From positions 1,426,012-1,490,011 of the forward strand of contig JAVTLE010000004.1 of the NCBI GenBank assembly GCA_033439295.1: a DNA stretch of 64,000 nt. The letters run 5' to 3'. Shown in pieces: positions 11,475-27,500 of this stretch; the first letter of the stretch is position 1; each line of letters begins with the position of its first letter. The position numbers and the translations under genes are program-made. The notes under the pieces were generated by a model. That model saw nothing but the letters and a program-made list of their open reading frames with translations. It ran no database searches and was not told the origin of the DNA. Origin of the DNA: Deuterostichococcus epilithicus (Eukaryota; Chlorophyta; Trebouxiophyceae; Prasiolales; Stichococcaceae).

Positions 11475-14400
11475 TCACCACACCCCCTCCTCTAGGTTGC
11501 TATATGACGCGCCCTTCCGCAGCGCGGAGTCCGCGCGGGCCTTGCCCCGCTGCCGCGTCGCAGCCTTGGCGGCCGCGCTGCTCGGGGAGTGCAGCGCCCG
11601 CCGAGCCTCGCGCACCGCCTGTCGGTCCTCGGCGGCGTCTGCCGGCGACGTGTAGGCCGGCTGGAAGCCGAAGACCTGGTGCAGCAGCGGGTTCTCCTGC
11701 GCGGCACGACCAAGTGGGTTGGTGGTTGGAGAGTGGGTTTTGATGTGTTACGATTGCGGAGGACGGGCTGCTTGGAGCTGGATTCGCCTTGAGGAGCAGT
11801 CACAGGCAAGGTGCCCAGGGAGGACACCAGCACGATGCCATGCACCGACTGTGCACGCACCTGCGCGACTGGCAGCCACAGCTGATGCAATGGACGGGTG
11901 CTTATCCAGCCAAGAGTGCGGCGTGAGACATGCTGGGACGCGCTTGGAGACAAAATGGACGAGGACGCAACCAGATCGCAGCAGCGATTGATGCACGACA
12001 TGCAGAATGTGACCGAGTCACACCTGTAGGTGCAGCTGGAAGCCCTCTGCCAGGAAGGAGCGCAGCGCATTGAGCTGCACCACGCCCGCGAGGCTGTCGA
12101 CCGTGAGCGTGTCGCCGCCGTTGAGCCGCACCTGCGTCCTCGGAACGGTGCCCTCCTGCAGAATAGAAGCCACCGATATCGGGTGTCATGCATCCGAAGT
12201 GTGGAAGCGTTCTACAGACGCCGGAATGGCCTGTGCATGTTGGGGCTGCCGTGCAGCTGCGCCAGCACGCCCACAAAGCCACACTGGCATTGCTGCACAA
12301 CCTCACGCCGGCAGAAGTCGCAGGGTCCGCCGGCATGCAGCAGCATCCAAGCAGCAATGCTTTGCACCCCAGTCGCAAGATGCAAACCGTCAGGTCGCCA
12401 ACATCCGGCCGAACCCTTGACGCCACATCCACCGTGGTGAACAAGCCCTGGGAAAACCCCCAAATCCCCAGAACAGTTTTCAACCTTCTCGTGCGCCCCC
12501 ACCTCGACAGTGGTGATCAGGTCCCGGAAGGTGCTTTTCAGCGCTGACCGGTCCCGCTTGCTGCGCCGCGCGGCGTCTCCCCGGTGCGTGGCCAGCTCCC
12601 GCATGCGGGCCATGACGTCTCCCATCTCCGCCTCCACCGCCTCGCCGTCGACGGCCCGGGTGGGCGTCACATCCCCAGGTGTCGCCGCCCTGTGCCAAAA
12701 CACAGCAAACCCTGTGCCAAGGGGGACACAGTGGCCGCTCACGCAGCGGCACCAAAACGAGCACAAAACCTCTCCTCTGAAGCCTCACTGTGGACTCCGG
12801 GAGGCGCCTCTGCCCTCCGGCAGCACGCACTCACTCCAATCCTCTGTCACAGCAGCCTGCAGTGGCCTGTCTGTGCATGTCTGTAGATGGGAGCCCAAAT
12901 GGCGCCAGACACCTGGCCACACAGAGTGCTGGCAAGATCACAAACGAGTGCAGGTACGAGCCCTGCGCAGAAGGGGCACAAAGGGAAGCAGAGCTCACCC
13001 CGAGCCGCCAGGGCTGTCGCGGTCCGCCGCCAGGCCGCTCTGGGAGTAGAGCAGCGCAGCGCCCTCACCGGCCGCCTGCCGCACCGCCACGTCATCCGCG
13101 TGCAGCGCCTTGCCAAGGCCCGCCAGCTGGCCCTCCACTGTCGCCGAGGAGGAGGCGGCGCTGCCCGGCCGCGGCTGCGGCAGCTTGGAAAGCAGCAGCG
13201 ACCAGCCGCGCAGCGCTGCCGTGGCGACCGGCGGCGCTGCAGGAAGCCGAAGGTGCCGCAGTCATGACCTGTTGAATGTGTGTGGTTGAAACAGCGGCGC
13301 TGACGCCAGCTACAGGCTAACCGGCCACAGTAAGGCACAGCAAGGCGCCAGGCATTGCCCGATGCGGCAGCTGCAGTGGGACCTCTGTCTCATTGCCCCG
13401 CCCAGACTCCCTCTCACACGCACAACCAGGTTGACATCTTGCGCAGGGGTCGTTCAGGATACGCATTTGCCCACCTGCTGATCGCAACCCCTCCAGCGTC
13501 TGCATGATGTCCGCCATGGCCGCGGGGTCGTTGCTGCCGACGAAGGCCATGAGGCACAGCACCTGGACCGCCGTCACGCGCACCGCAGGCGCCTTGCCCG
13601 CTCGCATCGCCTTGACGAGCGTCGGCTGCGCGCGCTCCAGCAGCCTGCACCAGGGGTACGGTGTAGGGTTTGAGATCGGACTCGAGGCACAGGTCAGGGT
13701 GGAGGCTGCAGACAGCTGCAGAATGCCTTTGAGGGCCCCCTGCTGCCGGCTGCGCCTGAGCGAGGTCCAGCACCATCGGCGCTACACAGTTCAGCAGGCA
13801 CCCACGACACACACTGGCGTGCTGTCCTAGAATTGACCGTCGCATCGTTCACTTATTTCGCAGGTGTGGTTGTTTGCTTGTCAGAAACCAGCCCTGCTTG
13901 GCAGCTGATGGAGCTGCTCACTCTTCGCACTCGTCGCCAGCGCCGAGCGTGACCGCCTGCAGGCCCAGGCAGCGTGCCGCCAACACAGCCTCCTCAGCAC
14001 CGCCGCGCCGCAGGCTGCTCAGCAGCATGCTGGCCAGTGTGTCGCTCCTGCAGCAGAGGGGTCAGGCGCTGCTGCGGCATCGCGGAAGCATTTGCTGCTG
14101 AGCCAGAGCCCAGCGGCACCAGTTAGGGTTGACAGGTGGCTGTGCAAGTGGGCAAAGCCGCGGACAGAGGTGACCAGGACTCCGGGGGCAACCTCCCAGG
14201 GGGCAGAGGGTCAGCATGCAGCCAAGGATCGCACTTGGAATGGACCTCATCAAAGGCATAGGTGCATGCAAGGATGCCCGCGAGCGCCTCCAGGCCCAGC
14301 TCCCGCGTGGTGGCCCTGCACACCAGATCGGCTCTTGTTTGAAGTGATGGTAATAGTGCTGCAAAGAGGGTGCTGCGGCCATGCGCTGTTCCGCCAATCC

Positions 14401-15422
14401 AAGACCAAGCAACGCGGGGCCCAGGCTGCAGCTCCAGCGGTGTGACGCAAGCCGCTCACGAACATGTCATCAATGCGTCTCAGATGCGCAGTAGCAGCAG
14501 CTGCGGCGCCATGACCCAAGTCTTACGTCTGCGCACAGCCTTTAGCCCCAGGTCCGCACCCTCCATACGTGCCACTACCCCATCGTTTGTTGCACTGACA
14601 GCCTGGTGTTCTGATGTAAGGACCCCATGATCCACACAGCAGCACCCACCTCTTTTCGTATAGGGCCTCCAGTGCAATCTCCAACGGCGACATGTCCGAG
14701 GTATCTGATACATCCGCGAGGCCCCAGTCGCCCAGGCTGACTGTGCCGGTTGCGCCGGACGTCGCGGAGATGCTCTCGTCGTCGCAGATACCCGGGTCGC
14801 TGAGCGCCGCCCGCCGCAGCGCCTTTTCTGTAGGTGTGGAACAGCAGCCAGCCTGAGCCGCGAATTGGTCAAGTGGCAGTCCGCCGCCGGCTTTGCATGC
14901 CAAGGCATGCCTGCTACCATATTGGCATAATCCTACGAGTCCGAGAGGACCAGGTACGACCCTCGCAAGCACTGCACGGCTTCATGTTCACATGTGGTGA
15001 ATGATGGCCCCAGGCTCCTGGCGGCAGCACCGCACTCCGGCAATTCCGCTATGCATGGCGCATTCCAGAGCGCTTCGAATCAGCTTGCACATTGTTCGCT
15101 GGCACCCAGATGACCGCTTCACAAGCCCAAGGCCCTTGTACCACCTGCCTCTGTCGAGGCATCTGCCTGGCCTTCGGCCTTGCAACGTACCCTGAGTTGG
15201 TGCGACCGGTGCCAAAGCTTGACTGTATAATCTTTCATGCTCCCCAGACAGTTTGAACGGCCAGGGGCCCTGCGATGGCCTCGTGTGACACGATAACGTG
15301 GCGGCTCAATCCATGTGAAACCACCCCAATTCTTTCGGGGCAGCATTACGTGGACATCTTGATACGCGATACACATCGCAGCGCGCATCGAGAGGAGGCT
15401 CACTCTTAGCGGACGGTGCCAT
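11475..15422 (-). CDS. interferon-related developmental regulator (IFRD) family protein
   Basis: Nine exons read in phase: 15422-15404, 14827-14650, 14315-14235, 14047-13922, 13644-13475, 13236-12999, 12689-12503, 12155-12024, 11696-11475, giving 450 residues. Family marks appear in order: a basic start (MAPSAKKKALRRAALSD); an acidic Ser-rich stretch ending IALEALYEKRATTRELGLEA; Ala/Leu helical repeats (LLSSLRRGGAEEAVLAARCLG); the segment ATAALRGWSLLLSKL; the signature KRDRSALKSTFRDLITTVE; and the C-terminal VQLNALRSFLAEGFQLHLQ then ENPLLHQVF. IFRD proteins are HEAT/ARM-like transcriptional co-regulators, and the yeast relative is tied to ribosome-associated stress control. The role in this organism is inferred from family. 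Donors are GTGAGC, GTGGGT, GTGCGA and similar. The first exon has only 19 bases and was chosen because its donor phase fits the basic N-terminus typical of the family. It is transcribed divergently from U2AF65. Confidence 0.88.
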
Positions 15423-15893
15423 GGCTTGGCACCAATATTCGCAGGCCTGCGGCCGTGACCACCGGCTATTGTGCTGCCTGTCAGACGAGCAGCAGCCTGT
15501 TTTGGAGGACCGGACCGCTGTCTGTCTGCAATCGCTGGAATGCCACACCCAAGCCCACCCTGCTCAGCAGCTGACTGACAGCGAGGATCACGTGGATCTC
15601 CGAAGATGTCAAGTACCAGCGCGATCGGGCAAAGCCCTCAAAAGATGTATGCAGTTTACTTGCCCGGGCGGCAGCTTGATCTGCTTCGTCGCTGGGGCGT
15701 GGGTTAAAGGTCGGAGGTCGCAACACTCGCTTGCAGGAGTTGTAAAAGACGTATCACATAGCTCTGCCTCCTCAGACCTGCGCGACGGAGCCCGTCAAGT
15801 AGCTGATCTCTGGGTTCCGGAAGGCAGCGAGCCAGCGACGCTCTGCCGCTGGCGACAACTGGCCGCTGGAGAGTGGTGCTGCCGTAAAAGATC
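15423..15893. promoter_or_regulatory. probable bidirectional promoter between the IFRD and U2AF65 genes
   Basis: Only 471 bp separate the two divergent start codons, so both promoters and 5' leaders must lie here. No specific element was recognised. Confidence 0.5.
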
Positions 15894-20992
<5,099 letters not shown>

Positions 20993-21454
20993 AACGGGCT
21001 CAGGGGATGCCGGGCTTGGCTTGGGCCTGTCTGGAATGGTGTTTTACCCATGGATTACCCTGCGCATGTGCGGCTGCTGACACTGTCCGTGGTTGTCCGC
21101 ATGTGCTCTGCGTCTGCAGCTGCTGTGCTGTGCTGTCCCACAAGATCGCTGGCAAGCCCTCGAAGGAACGAAACGGATCCGGACCACCAGGCTGGAGCGA
21201 GGAAATGGTCCAGCACGACAGTCGAGATGCTGGAGTGTCGCGCCAAGTGGGCACTGGGAGCAGTACCTTGGTGCCTGAAGGGTTTACTTGCATAATCGTG
21301 AAGCTGTTTAGCTTCTTGAGGCTTCACGCATCACGCACTCTGCAGCTGCGACCTACCCTCCGTGTTGCAAGCGACTCCTTGCATCGAGAGAGACAGAAAG
21401 CTTCTTGCCCACTTTGCAGCGCCTCTGTTTCTTGGTGGCCTCAAATTTGGCATC
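20993..21454. other. intergenic region between tandem genes
   Basis: About 460 bp between the U2AF65 stop and the UCHL3 start. It should hold a 3' UTR and a promoter. No feature is evident. Confidence 0.5.
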
Positions 21455-23626
21455 ATGGGCAAGAAATGGCTTCCGCTGGAGAGCAACCCGGCCGTCTTGA
21501 ACGACTTTGCGGGTCGAATCGGATTCACCGACAGTAATTATCGCTTTTGCGACGTCTTCGGCCTGGACCCTGTGAGTGCCACGGAATCTCTCGATGCCCA
21601 TGAACATTCCGTCACCCTCGCCAGTGCAATCCCGCACAATTTCGCGTCAATCAGATCGAACTCGGATCATCAAGCTTGATCATGTGCGGCACCGGATACA
21701 ATTGGGGTTTGCGGCCTGCACGACCAAGCGCTGTTGCAGCATGGCAGCTGACCGCAGGCCTGCATCCAATCATCGCACGCATGCATAGCAGGGCGGTCGC
21801 AGATTTTGCGACAGTGACCGCACCAGCACCGCCGCAGCCGCTGCATTAGCAGCCCACGCCCACACGGCTGACGTGCGCTTCGTCACCCAATGCAGGAGCT
21901 GCTGCAGATGGTGCAGCAGCCGGTGCTGGCGCTGCTGCTGCTGTTCCCATTGACCCCACAGGCGGAGGCGGCCAAGGTTGCGCAGGAAGAAGAGGCAGCA
22001 AAGGCGGGCGGTCGGGCTCCGGGGCCGCAAGGACTGTACTTCATGCGGCAGACAATCGGCAACGCGTGCGGCACCATCGGGCTGCTGCACGCGCTCGGCA
22101 ATGCGCGCGGCGAAGTGCAGCTAGGTGCGCGCTGATGCCATCGCTGTGATCAGCTGCGCTGCTGATGGCCCCCAAAAGGCAGCACGGCACGTCGGTGCGG
22201 CACTCTAAACATGTCGCCATTCAGCAGCCAGGCCCTGGCATCCTGCCATCATTGCTGCAGGACGACACCACATCCCCACAGGGCGATATCGCACAGGCAA
22301 TGCCAGCTGAAATCCTGCAGCTCGACACACTGTGGGTTGACGCGCAGAGTCCGGCTCCTGGCTCGAAGAGTTCTTCCGCCGCACGGAGGCGATGTCGCCG
22401 GCGCAGCGCGGTTCCTTCCTGGAGCACCCGCCGTCGGATGCGCCCGCCCTCGACGACGCCCATGATGTGCGGCCTTGACCTGCCTCGACACATGAGCTCC
22501 GACTTGGATATTTAGTTCTGCTGTCGATAACCCCTGGGCTGTAGTAGGCCAAAAGAAGGTACTGCCCAGCTGCTCGGCTGATCTGGGCAGTGTGCCCGTG
22601 AGTGCAGCGGTGGGAGTCGCCGCATATTTGCGCTGGGCCGCTTGCAGAGCGGTGATCCATGCATTTGGTGTGCTTCGTGGTTGCTTGTGTTGCGGCAGCT
22701 TGCTGCTCCCTTTCTCGTGGCTATGTCGTGCACTAGCCGACGACCCTTCCCAGCGCCTGCGTGCGGCAGCCAACGAGGGCAACTGAAGTGGCCGGAGCCA
22801 AAGTCATCGCTGCGCATTGTCACATCGCTGACACCCGGCAACTGCCAGGCGCACCTGAAACTGCAGGCAGCAGCCGACGAGGGGCAGACAATGTCGGCGG
22901 GGGCCTCTGCAGGTCCACCGACCCGATGGAGCCTCTCATTCCCATATCTGATTCTCAGGATATGCGCCCACAAGACGGCGGCTGACGAGGGGCTACTGAC
23001 GCTGCTTCTTGGCTGCAGCAAACGAGGGGCAGACGAAGTTTCCGGAACCCGACGAGGGGGAGCGCTGCACTTTGTGACGCCTTGCATTGCCCGTCCGCCA
23101 GACAGCCTGAACCGTGACACCGCCGACGCGGCAGGCGGCGGCAAACGAGGGGCAGACGAAGCCGCCGGAGCCAGACGAGGTGGTGGCGCTCCACTTTGTG
23201 GCGCTGGTGGAGCGCGAGGGACGGCTGTGGGAGCTGGACGGCCGCAAGAGCGGCCCCGTACCGCACGGGCCCACCTCACGAGACACGCTGCTGCAGGCGA
23301 GCGCCTGCCCAGGACTCGTTCTCGGCCCCTGGGGACGTGCTTCGTGGCCATGCAGCAGTGCTGGGCGACCCGTGCTCTGCAGTTGTCGTCCGCTTGGCAG
23401 TGGCACTGCGCTTGGGATGCCGCCGAGAATGCTGCGGCACATCTGCCGGCCTCTGCTCGAGGTCTTCTGGCTCCAGGCGGAACCAATTCAAACAGCTGGT
23501 TTCTGAAGCGTGAGCCGTGCTCGCGTGCAGGACTCAGTGGCGGTGGTGAAGAAGTTCATGGAGACTGCCGGCGGCGACATCAACTTCAACCTCATCGCCC
23601 TTGCGCCCCCGTCGCCCTACGACTGA
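21455..23626 (+). CDS. ubiquitin carboxyl-terminal hydrolase, UCHL3 type
   Basis: Five exons in phase: 21455-21571, 21896-22124, 22348-22466, 23135-23296, 23531-23626; 240 residues, close to the 230 or so of UCHL3. These cysteine proteases remove small adducts from the ubiquitin C-terminus. The N-terminus ([21 protein letters not shown]) is family-typical. Exon 2 carries the oxyanion Gln and nucleophilic Cys in [18 protein letters not shown]. Exon 3 encodes the crossover-loop region ([18 protein letters not shown]). Exon 4 has the catalytic His in [10 protein letters not shown] and the Asp in [14 protein letters not shown]. The C-terminal [20 protein letters not shown] completes the fold. An extra Leu-rich stretch follows QQPVLA. 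All catalytic residues are present, so it should be active. The exon ending at 23296 needs a GC donor (CAG then GCGAGC). The intron before exon 4 is long and holds four decayed copies of that exon's start. Confidence 0.93.
22764..22803 (+). repeat. decayed copy 1 of UCHL3 exon-4 junction
   Basis: GCGGCAG, GCCAACGAGGGCAA and GGCCGGAGCC repeat the start of the exon at 23135. The CAGAC of the exon is replaced by a short deletion leading into TGA. Confidence 0.8.
22861..22900 (+). repeat. decayed copy 2 of UCHL3 exon-4 junction
   Basis: CTGCAGGCAGCAGCCGACGA and then GGGGCAGACAATG resemble the true GCAGGCGGCGGCAAACGA and GGGGC; about 100 bp after copy 1. Confidence 0.8.
22970..23000 (+). repeat. 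decayed copy 3 of UCHL3 exon-4 junction
   Basis: AAGACGGCGGCTGACGAGGG is the most eroded copy, about 105 bp after copy 2. Its acceptor CAG has become ACG. Confidence 0.6.
23011..23080 (+). repeat. decayed copy 4 of UCHL3 exon-4 junction
   Basis: This is the longest copy. It repeats the acceptor, the AACGAGGGGCAGACGAAG stretch, the GACGAGG part and the CTGCACTTTGTG around the catalytic His codon. It begins about 116 bp before the true junction. Confidence 0.85.
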
Positions 23627-24531
23627 TTCAGTTAGGGATGTAGGAATTAGAGTGTCCTTCGTGATGTAGGAATTAGAGTGTGCTCCGTTTCCGCGGTTCT
23701 GCATCAAGGGCTGCCCACGCCGCCGCCACGTGAGGCCGTTGCCTTGGTCATCCGTCCATCCTGCGAGTGCGTAGCCAGGAAGGGTACTCGTGCAGGCAGG
23801 TGGCAAACACTGAAGTTGCTGGACGGAAATTCACAAGGAACATCGGAAGGAACGTCTGTCGTGCTCTGTGGGCGTATGCCCACGCGAATTCTATGCCCAT
23901 GCAAATGTGAGTGACCTTGATCCAGCAGCCTTCTGGCGGTGCCTCACATGGAAGACCGGATGGACACCTGTACACAATTACAGTTGCATGTCTACAACCC
24001 TTACAACCGAGACTAAAGAGTACAGGAGGCCGACTTGCTCAATTCTGTGAATGGCCGCACTAGCTGCTGGCGTTATGCACGCACCCATAATCTACAGACT
24101 AATACATTCGAGTTTTTTAGTAGGTACCCGGTACTCGCTACAACCCACCAGCTCGAGGCTCGAGAAACAATGACATGCCTCTTATTGCCTACTGTGCCAG
24201 CCAGCGCAGAGGCAATGAACGCATCCCTGGCCGCTCATTCCAGGGGGGAATTAGAAGCTGTCCCCCTTGGCGATCGACGGAGGTTGCGCTTCGCGCAGTC
24301 TGCTGCAGGGGGCATTGAGCTCGGGCAGCGCCGCAGACACTGCCGGCATCAGGTGGCATCGGCACACCTGCGGCTGAGCACCACTTGCCCTTTGCAGCGA
24401 GGCGGCAAGGCGTTTGTGACGGCCTTGCAAGCCTCCAAAGCTGCCGCCGCCGCCACGCCACCGCCATTGATCTCGCAGCCGCCCGCCTTCGCCGTCGGCA
24501 CCGCCTTTTATGCGAGGCGCAGAATAGTACA
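23627..24531. other. intergenic region between convergent UCHL3 and ATG2 genes
   Basis: About 900 bp of 3' UTR and spacer. A 24-28 nt direct repeat (GATGTAGGAATTAGAGTGT) occurs twice at 23637-23682, just after the UCHL3 stop. Nothing else is evident. Confidence 0.5.
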
Positions 24532-27500
24532 TCACATCCCGCGGTCCAGGCGGCGTTGCGCGTAGCGCTCCGGGTCGATGCCATTGCGGGTGCCCAGCGC
24601 CAATGCCCGCACCGCGCCCGCGAGCGCCTCCGCCGGCGCCGCGGCAGCGCCTGGCAGCGCCCGCACCCCCCGCGCTATCGCCTGTCCAGTGTCATGTGAC
24701 ATGATACTTGGTGAGCCAAACGCTTACTCTGCACAGCGCTGCGGCCGTCAGATTGTGGGCCAGCGACCGCAGGGGAACGCGCCAGCAGGGGAACGCGCCG
24801 GCAGCGCTGCCGGGGCGCCACACGCCGCACTGCGTGACCGTCCATGGGGCCAGGCAGCGGCGACGCGCCTGACACAAACAGCACCGGCCTCGGAAGAAGG
24901 TGCAAGGGCACCCCTGGGCACACCCAGCGGCATGCTGGGGGCGCCATGCATGGGGCAGAAAGACCGGACGCGGGTCACAGGGGCAGGTCCAGAGCACGGC
25001 TTTCTGCCGCAGCCATCCTCACCGCGCCGAGGGAGGCGTCGCCGGATCGCACGGAGGCCGCCGGCGCGAGGAGCACTGCATGCGCGGCGGCGCCAAAGCC
25101 GCCCTGCAGCCGCGCGCCCGCCTGGCGCAGCCCCTCGCCCACGCCGGCCGGCTGCTCCGCATAGGTCGAAGAGGCGTGGCCCTGCAGCCCACAAACCCTA
25201 AAATGTTCACGGGTGGTGTGGGGACACCACGCAGGCTGTACTTGCTCAGGAATAGCCGATGCCCCGCCGGCAGTTCCGCATGGGAATACCGAGGCGTGGC
25301 CCTGCTGGCCCCTGGCCACCCGATGGTTGGTCGGAGACCCGGTGGACGCCACATGCCTTCACGACCATCCAGGTGCTGCTGCCTGAGACGCGGCCGGCAC
25401 GCGCCGGGCAGCCAGAGTCTGAACCCTCAACCCTGCACCAGATAGCTGCTGCGCAAGCGATGTGAAGCGGCCGCCACCGCCGCGCTGGCCCACTCAACGA
25501 GAAACGCAGCCTCGCCTGCAGCACGGCCTGCGCGCCGCCGGCGACGGTGGCGGACAAGCCCAGAGCCTCCAGCGCGACCGCGCGCGCCAGCGCCGTGAGC
25601 CCGCGCCGCAGCTGCCGCTCCAGAGGCACTGCGTCCGCCGGATGCTGGTTGTTGCCGCCGCCGCCGCCGCCGCCGTTCCTAGGCGTGCGGTCGCCCCGCG
25701 GCGTGCCTGTGGGGCGCGTCAGCGTCAGGGCTTGATCGCAATTCGCTGCCGCTGAGGGTCTGCGTCTGGCCGCATGTATTCGCAGCAGGGCACAGCTTGA
25801 TGGCTAGGGCGTCGATCAAACCCTTCGCTGCTGCAGGGTGTCTCCAGGGCTCACAGGTGGGGGTGGAGCGGCCAGCAGACTGCCGGTCGCGCGGCGAGCG
25901 GTGCGNGCCCCGCCTCTGCGCCGCCGCCAGCCGACCTGCACGCGCGAACGACACCCGACTGCGCGCGAACGCTGGTGCTCGCGCGACCAAACAACAGAGG
26001 AGGCCAGGCTCTACAGCTCGCACGCACACAGCAGATGCAGGCGCCGGCCTTGGGGCAGGGCCAGCGCCGCGCCTCTTCCCAGGCCACGTGTTGGCGGCAC
26101 CAGGCAGGCTGCGAGCTGCGCTGCACGGACCTTCCCGCCACAAACAAGGCCACGCAAGAGAAGGCAGCAGGGCTGGAAGCAGGAAGCCGACAGCGGGGCG
26201 CACCCGAGGGGATGGCGGCGAGCGGCGCGGCGGCGGTGCCCAGGCGCACCAGCGCCGCAATGGGCGCGACGCCAGTGACGAACCTGTGCGCCTGGCGGGC
26301 ACGGACACAGCAGAGGGAATCAGGGTGCGGCGAGGGTGGACAAGCAGTGGCTGTAGTGATTGCTTCAAAGAGCTTGCAAGGTTGCGCTCTACATCGGCAC
26401 CAGAACCCGGACGGACGGAGCTTGCGGCAGCCAGCGGCTCACGCCGGCGCTGCGCAGGCGCCGGCGTTGCAGTTCCTCCGAGCCGCGGCACCTGGTGTGT
26501 GGTGATGTCAGAGATGTAAGCGGCGGCGACGCCCTGCCCCACTGCGGGCCAGCCATTGGCGTCGGACAGCGCGACCCGCGGCAGCCGCAGCGCCACGCCG
26601 CCCCACGGCACCAGATTGAGCACCTGTAGACGTGAAACCCGTGCACTGTCAGCGACATCGCACTGTACGCGACGGCCTCCCAGATCAGGTCCTGTAGTCA
26701 CGAGCCAGACTGCGGCCGGCGCCATGCTGCCCTGCTGCCCGCGCCGGCGCAACATCAAAACAGTGCCAAGCCTCCGCAGTCCTCAGCGTGCAAAGCACCA
26801 TACTGGGGCGGCGCCACAGCAGCACGCCGGCAGCATCCTGATGAAACAGCACGCGCGTGCCGCTGGGGCAACACACCTCGACCGGCGCGCCTGTCAGGCG
26901 CAAGGCCAGCCATGCACGTTTCGTGCGCAGATGCTAGCAGCAAAGGGATGGAACTACACACCTCGACGAGCGCGCCGGCGCGCAGGGCGCTCAGGTCCAC
27001 ACGGCGGGGTTTGTAGTCCACCGTCACGGCCCAGCCGCCGACTGTGACCCTCCTGAACATGGGGCCTGGGCCACGGGCACGCATCGCAGTGAGGGACGAC
27101 CGTCGTCTGAGACTTACGACCGAAGTTCCTTCGCCCGTTGGTCTGGCTTGGGTCGCACGAGCGACCTGATACGCGTTCAAGTCCGTGTTGTCACGGATCG
27201 CGGCGCCAGGCATGCTCACGGTCGCTGGATCACGAACTTTTGCGGCTCATTGCGAGCTCAGCATTGTGGCACGAAATATCGATGAACTGGTGAAAGGAGG
27301 GCGAGCACACCTGCGTCGACCGCTGCCGCCGCCGCTACAGAGTCGGACTCCTCGTCAGAGGCGCCGGGCGCTGACACCAGCACCGGTGCCTCGTCGGCCG
27401 CCGGCGCCAGGAAGGCTGCCAGGAAGAGGCAGGTCCCCTGGTCCAGCCGCACCTGTGCGCAGAACATCTTACAGTGGGACATGCAGCGGAAGCCGGTAAA

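Noticed and set aside
22764-23080. A CRISPR-like or satellite array
   Set aside because: The repeated units are degenerate versions of the adjacent exon start, not uniform repeats with spacers.
22642-23643. A 333-codon open frame on the plus strand
   Set aside because: It runs through the UCHL3 intron and exons in the wrong frame; the catalytic-His exon reads in another frame.
25679-26758. A 359-codon open frame on the minus strand
   Set aside because: It spans an ambiguous base and an ATG2 intron. Only the part in exon 28 (VLNLVPWGGVALRL) is supported.
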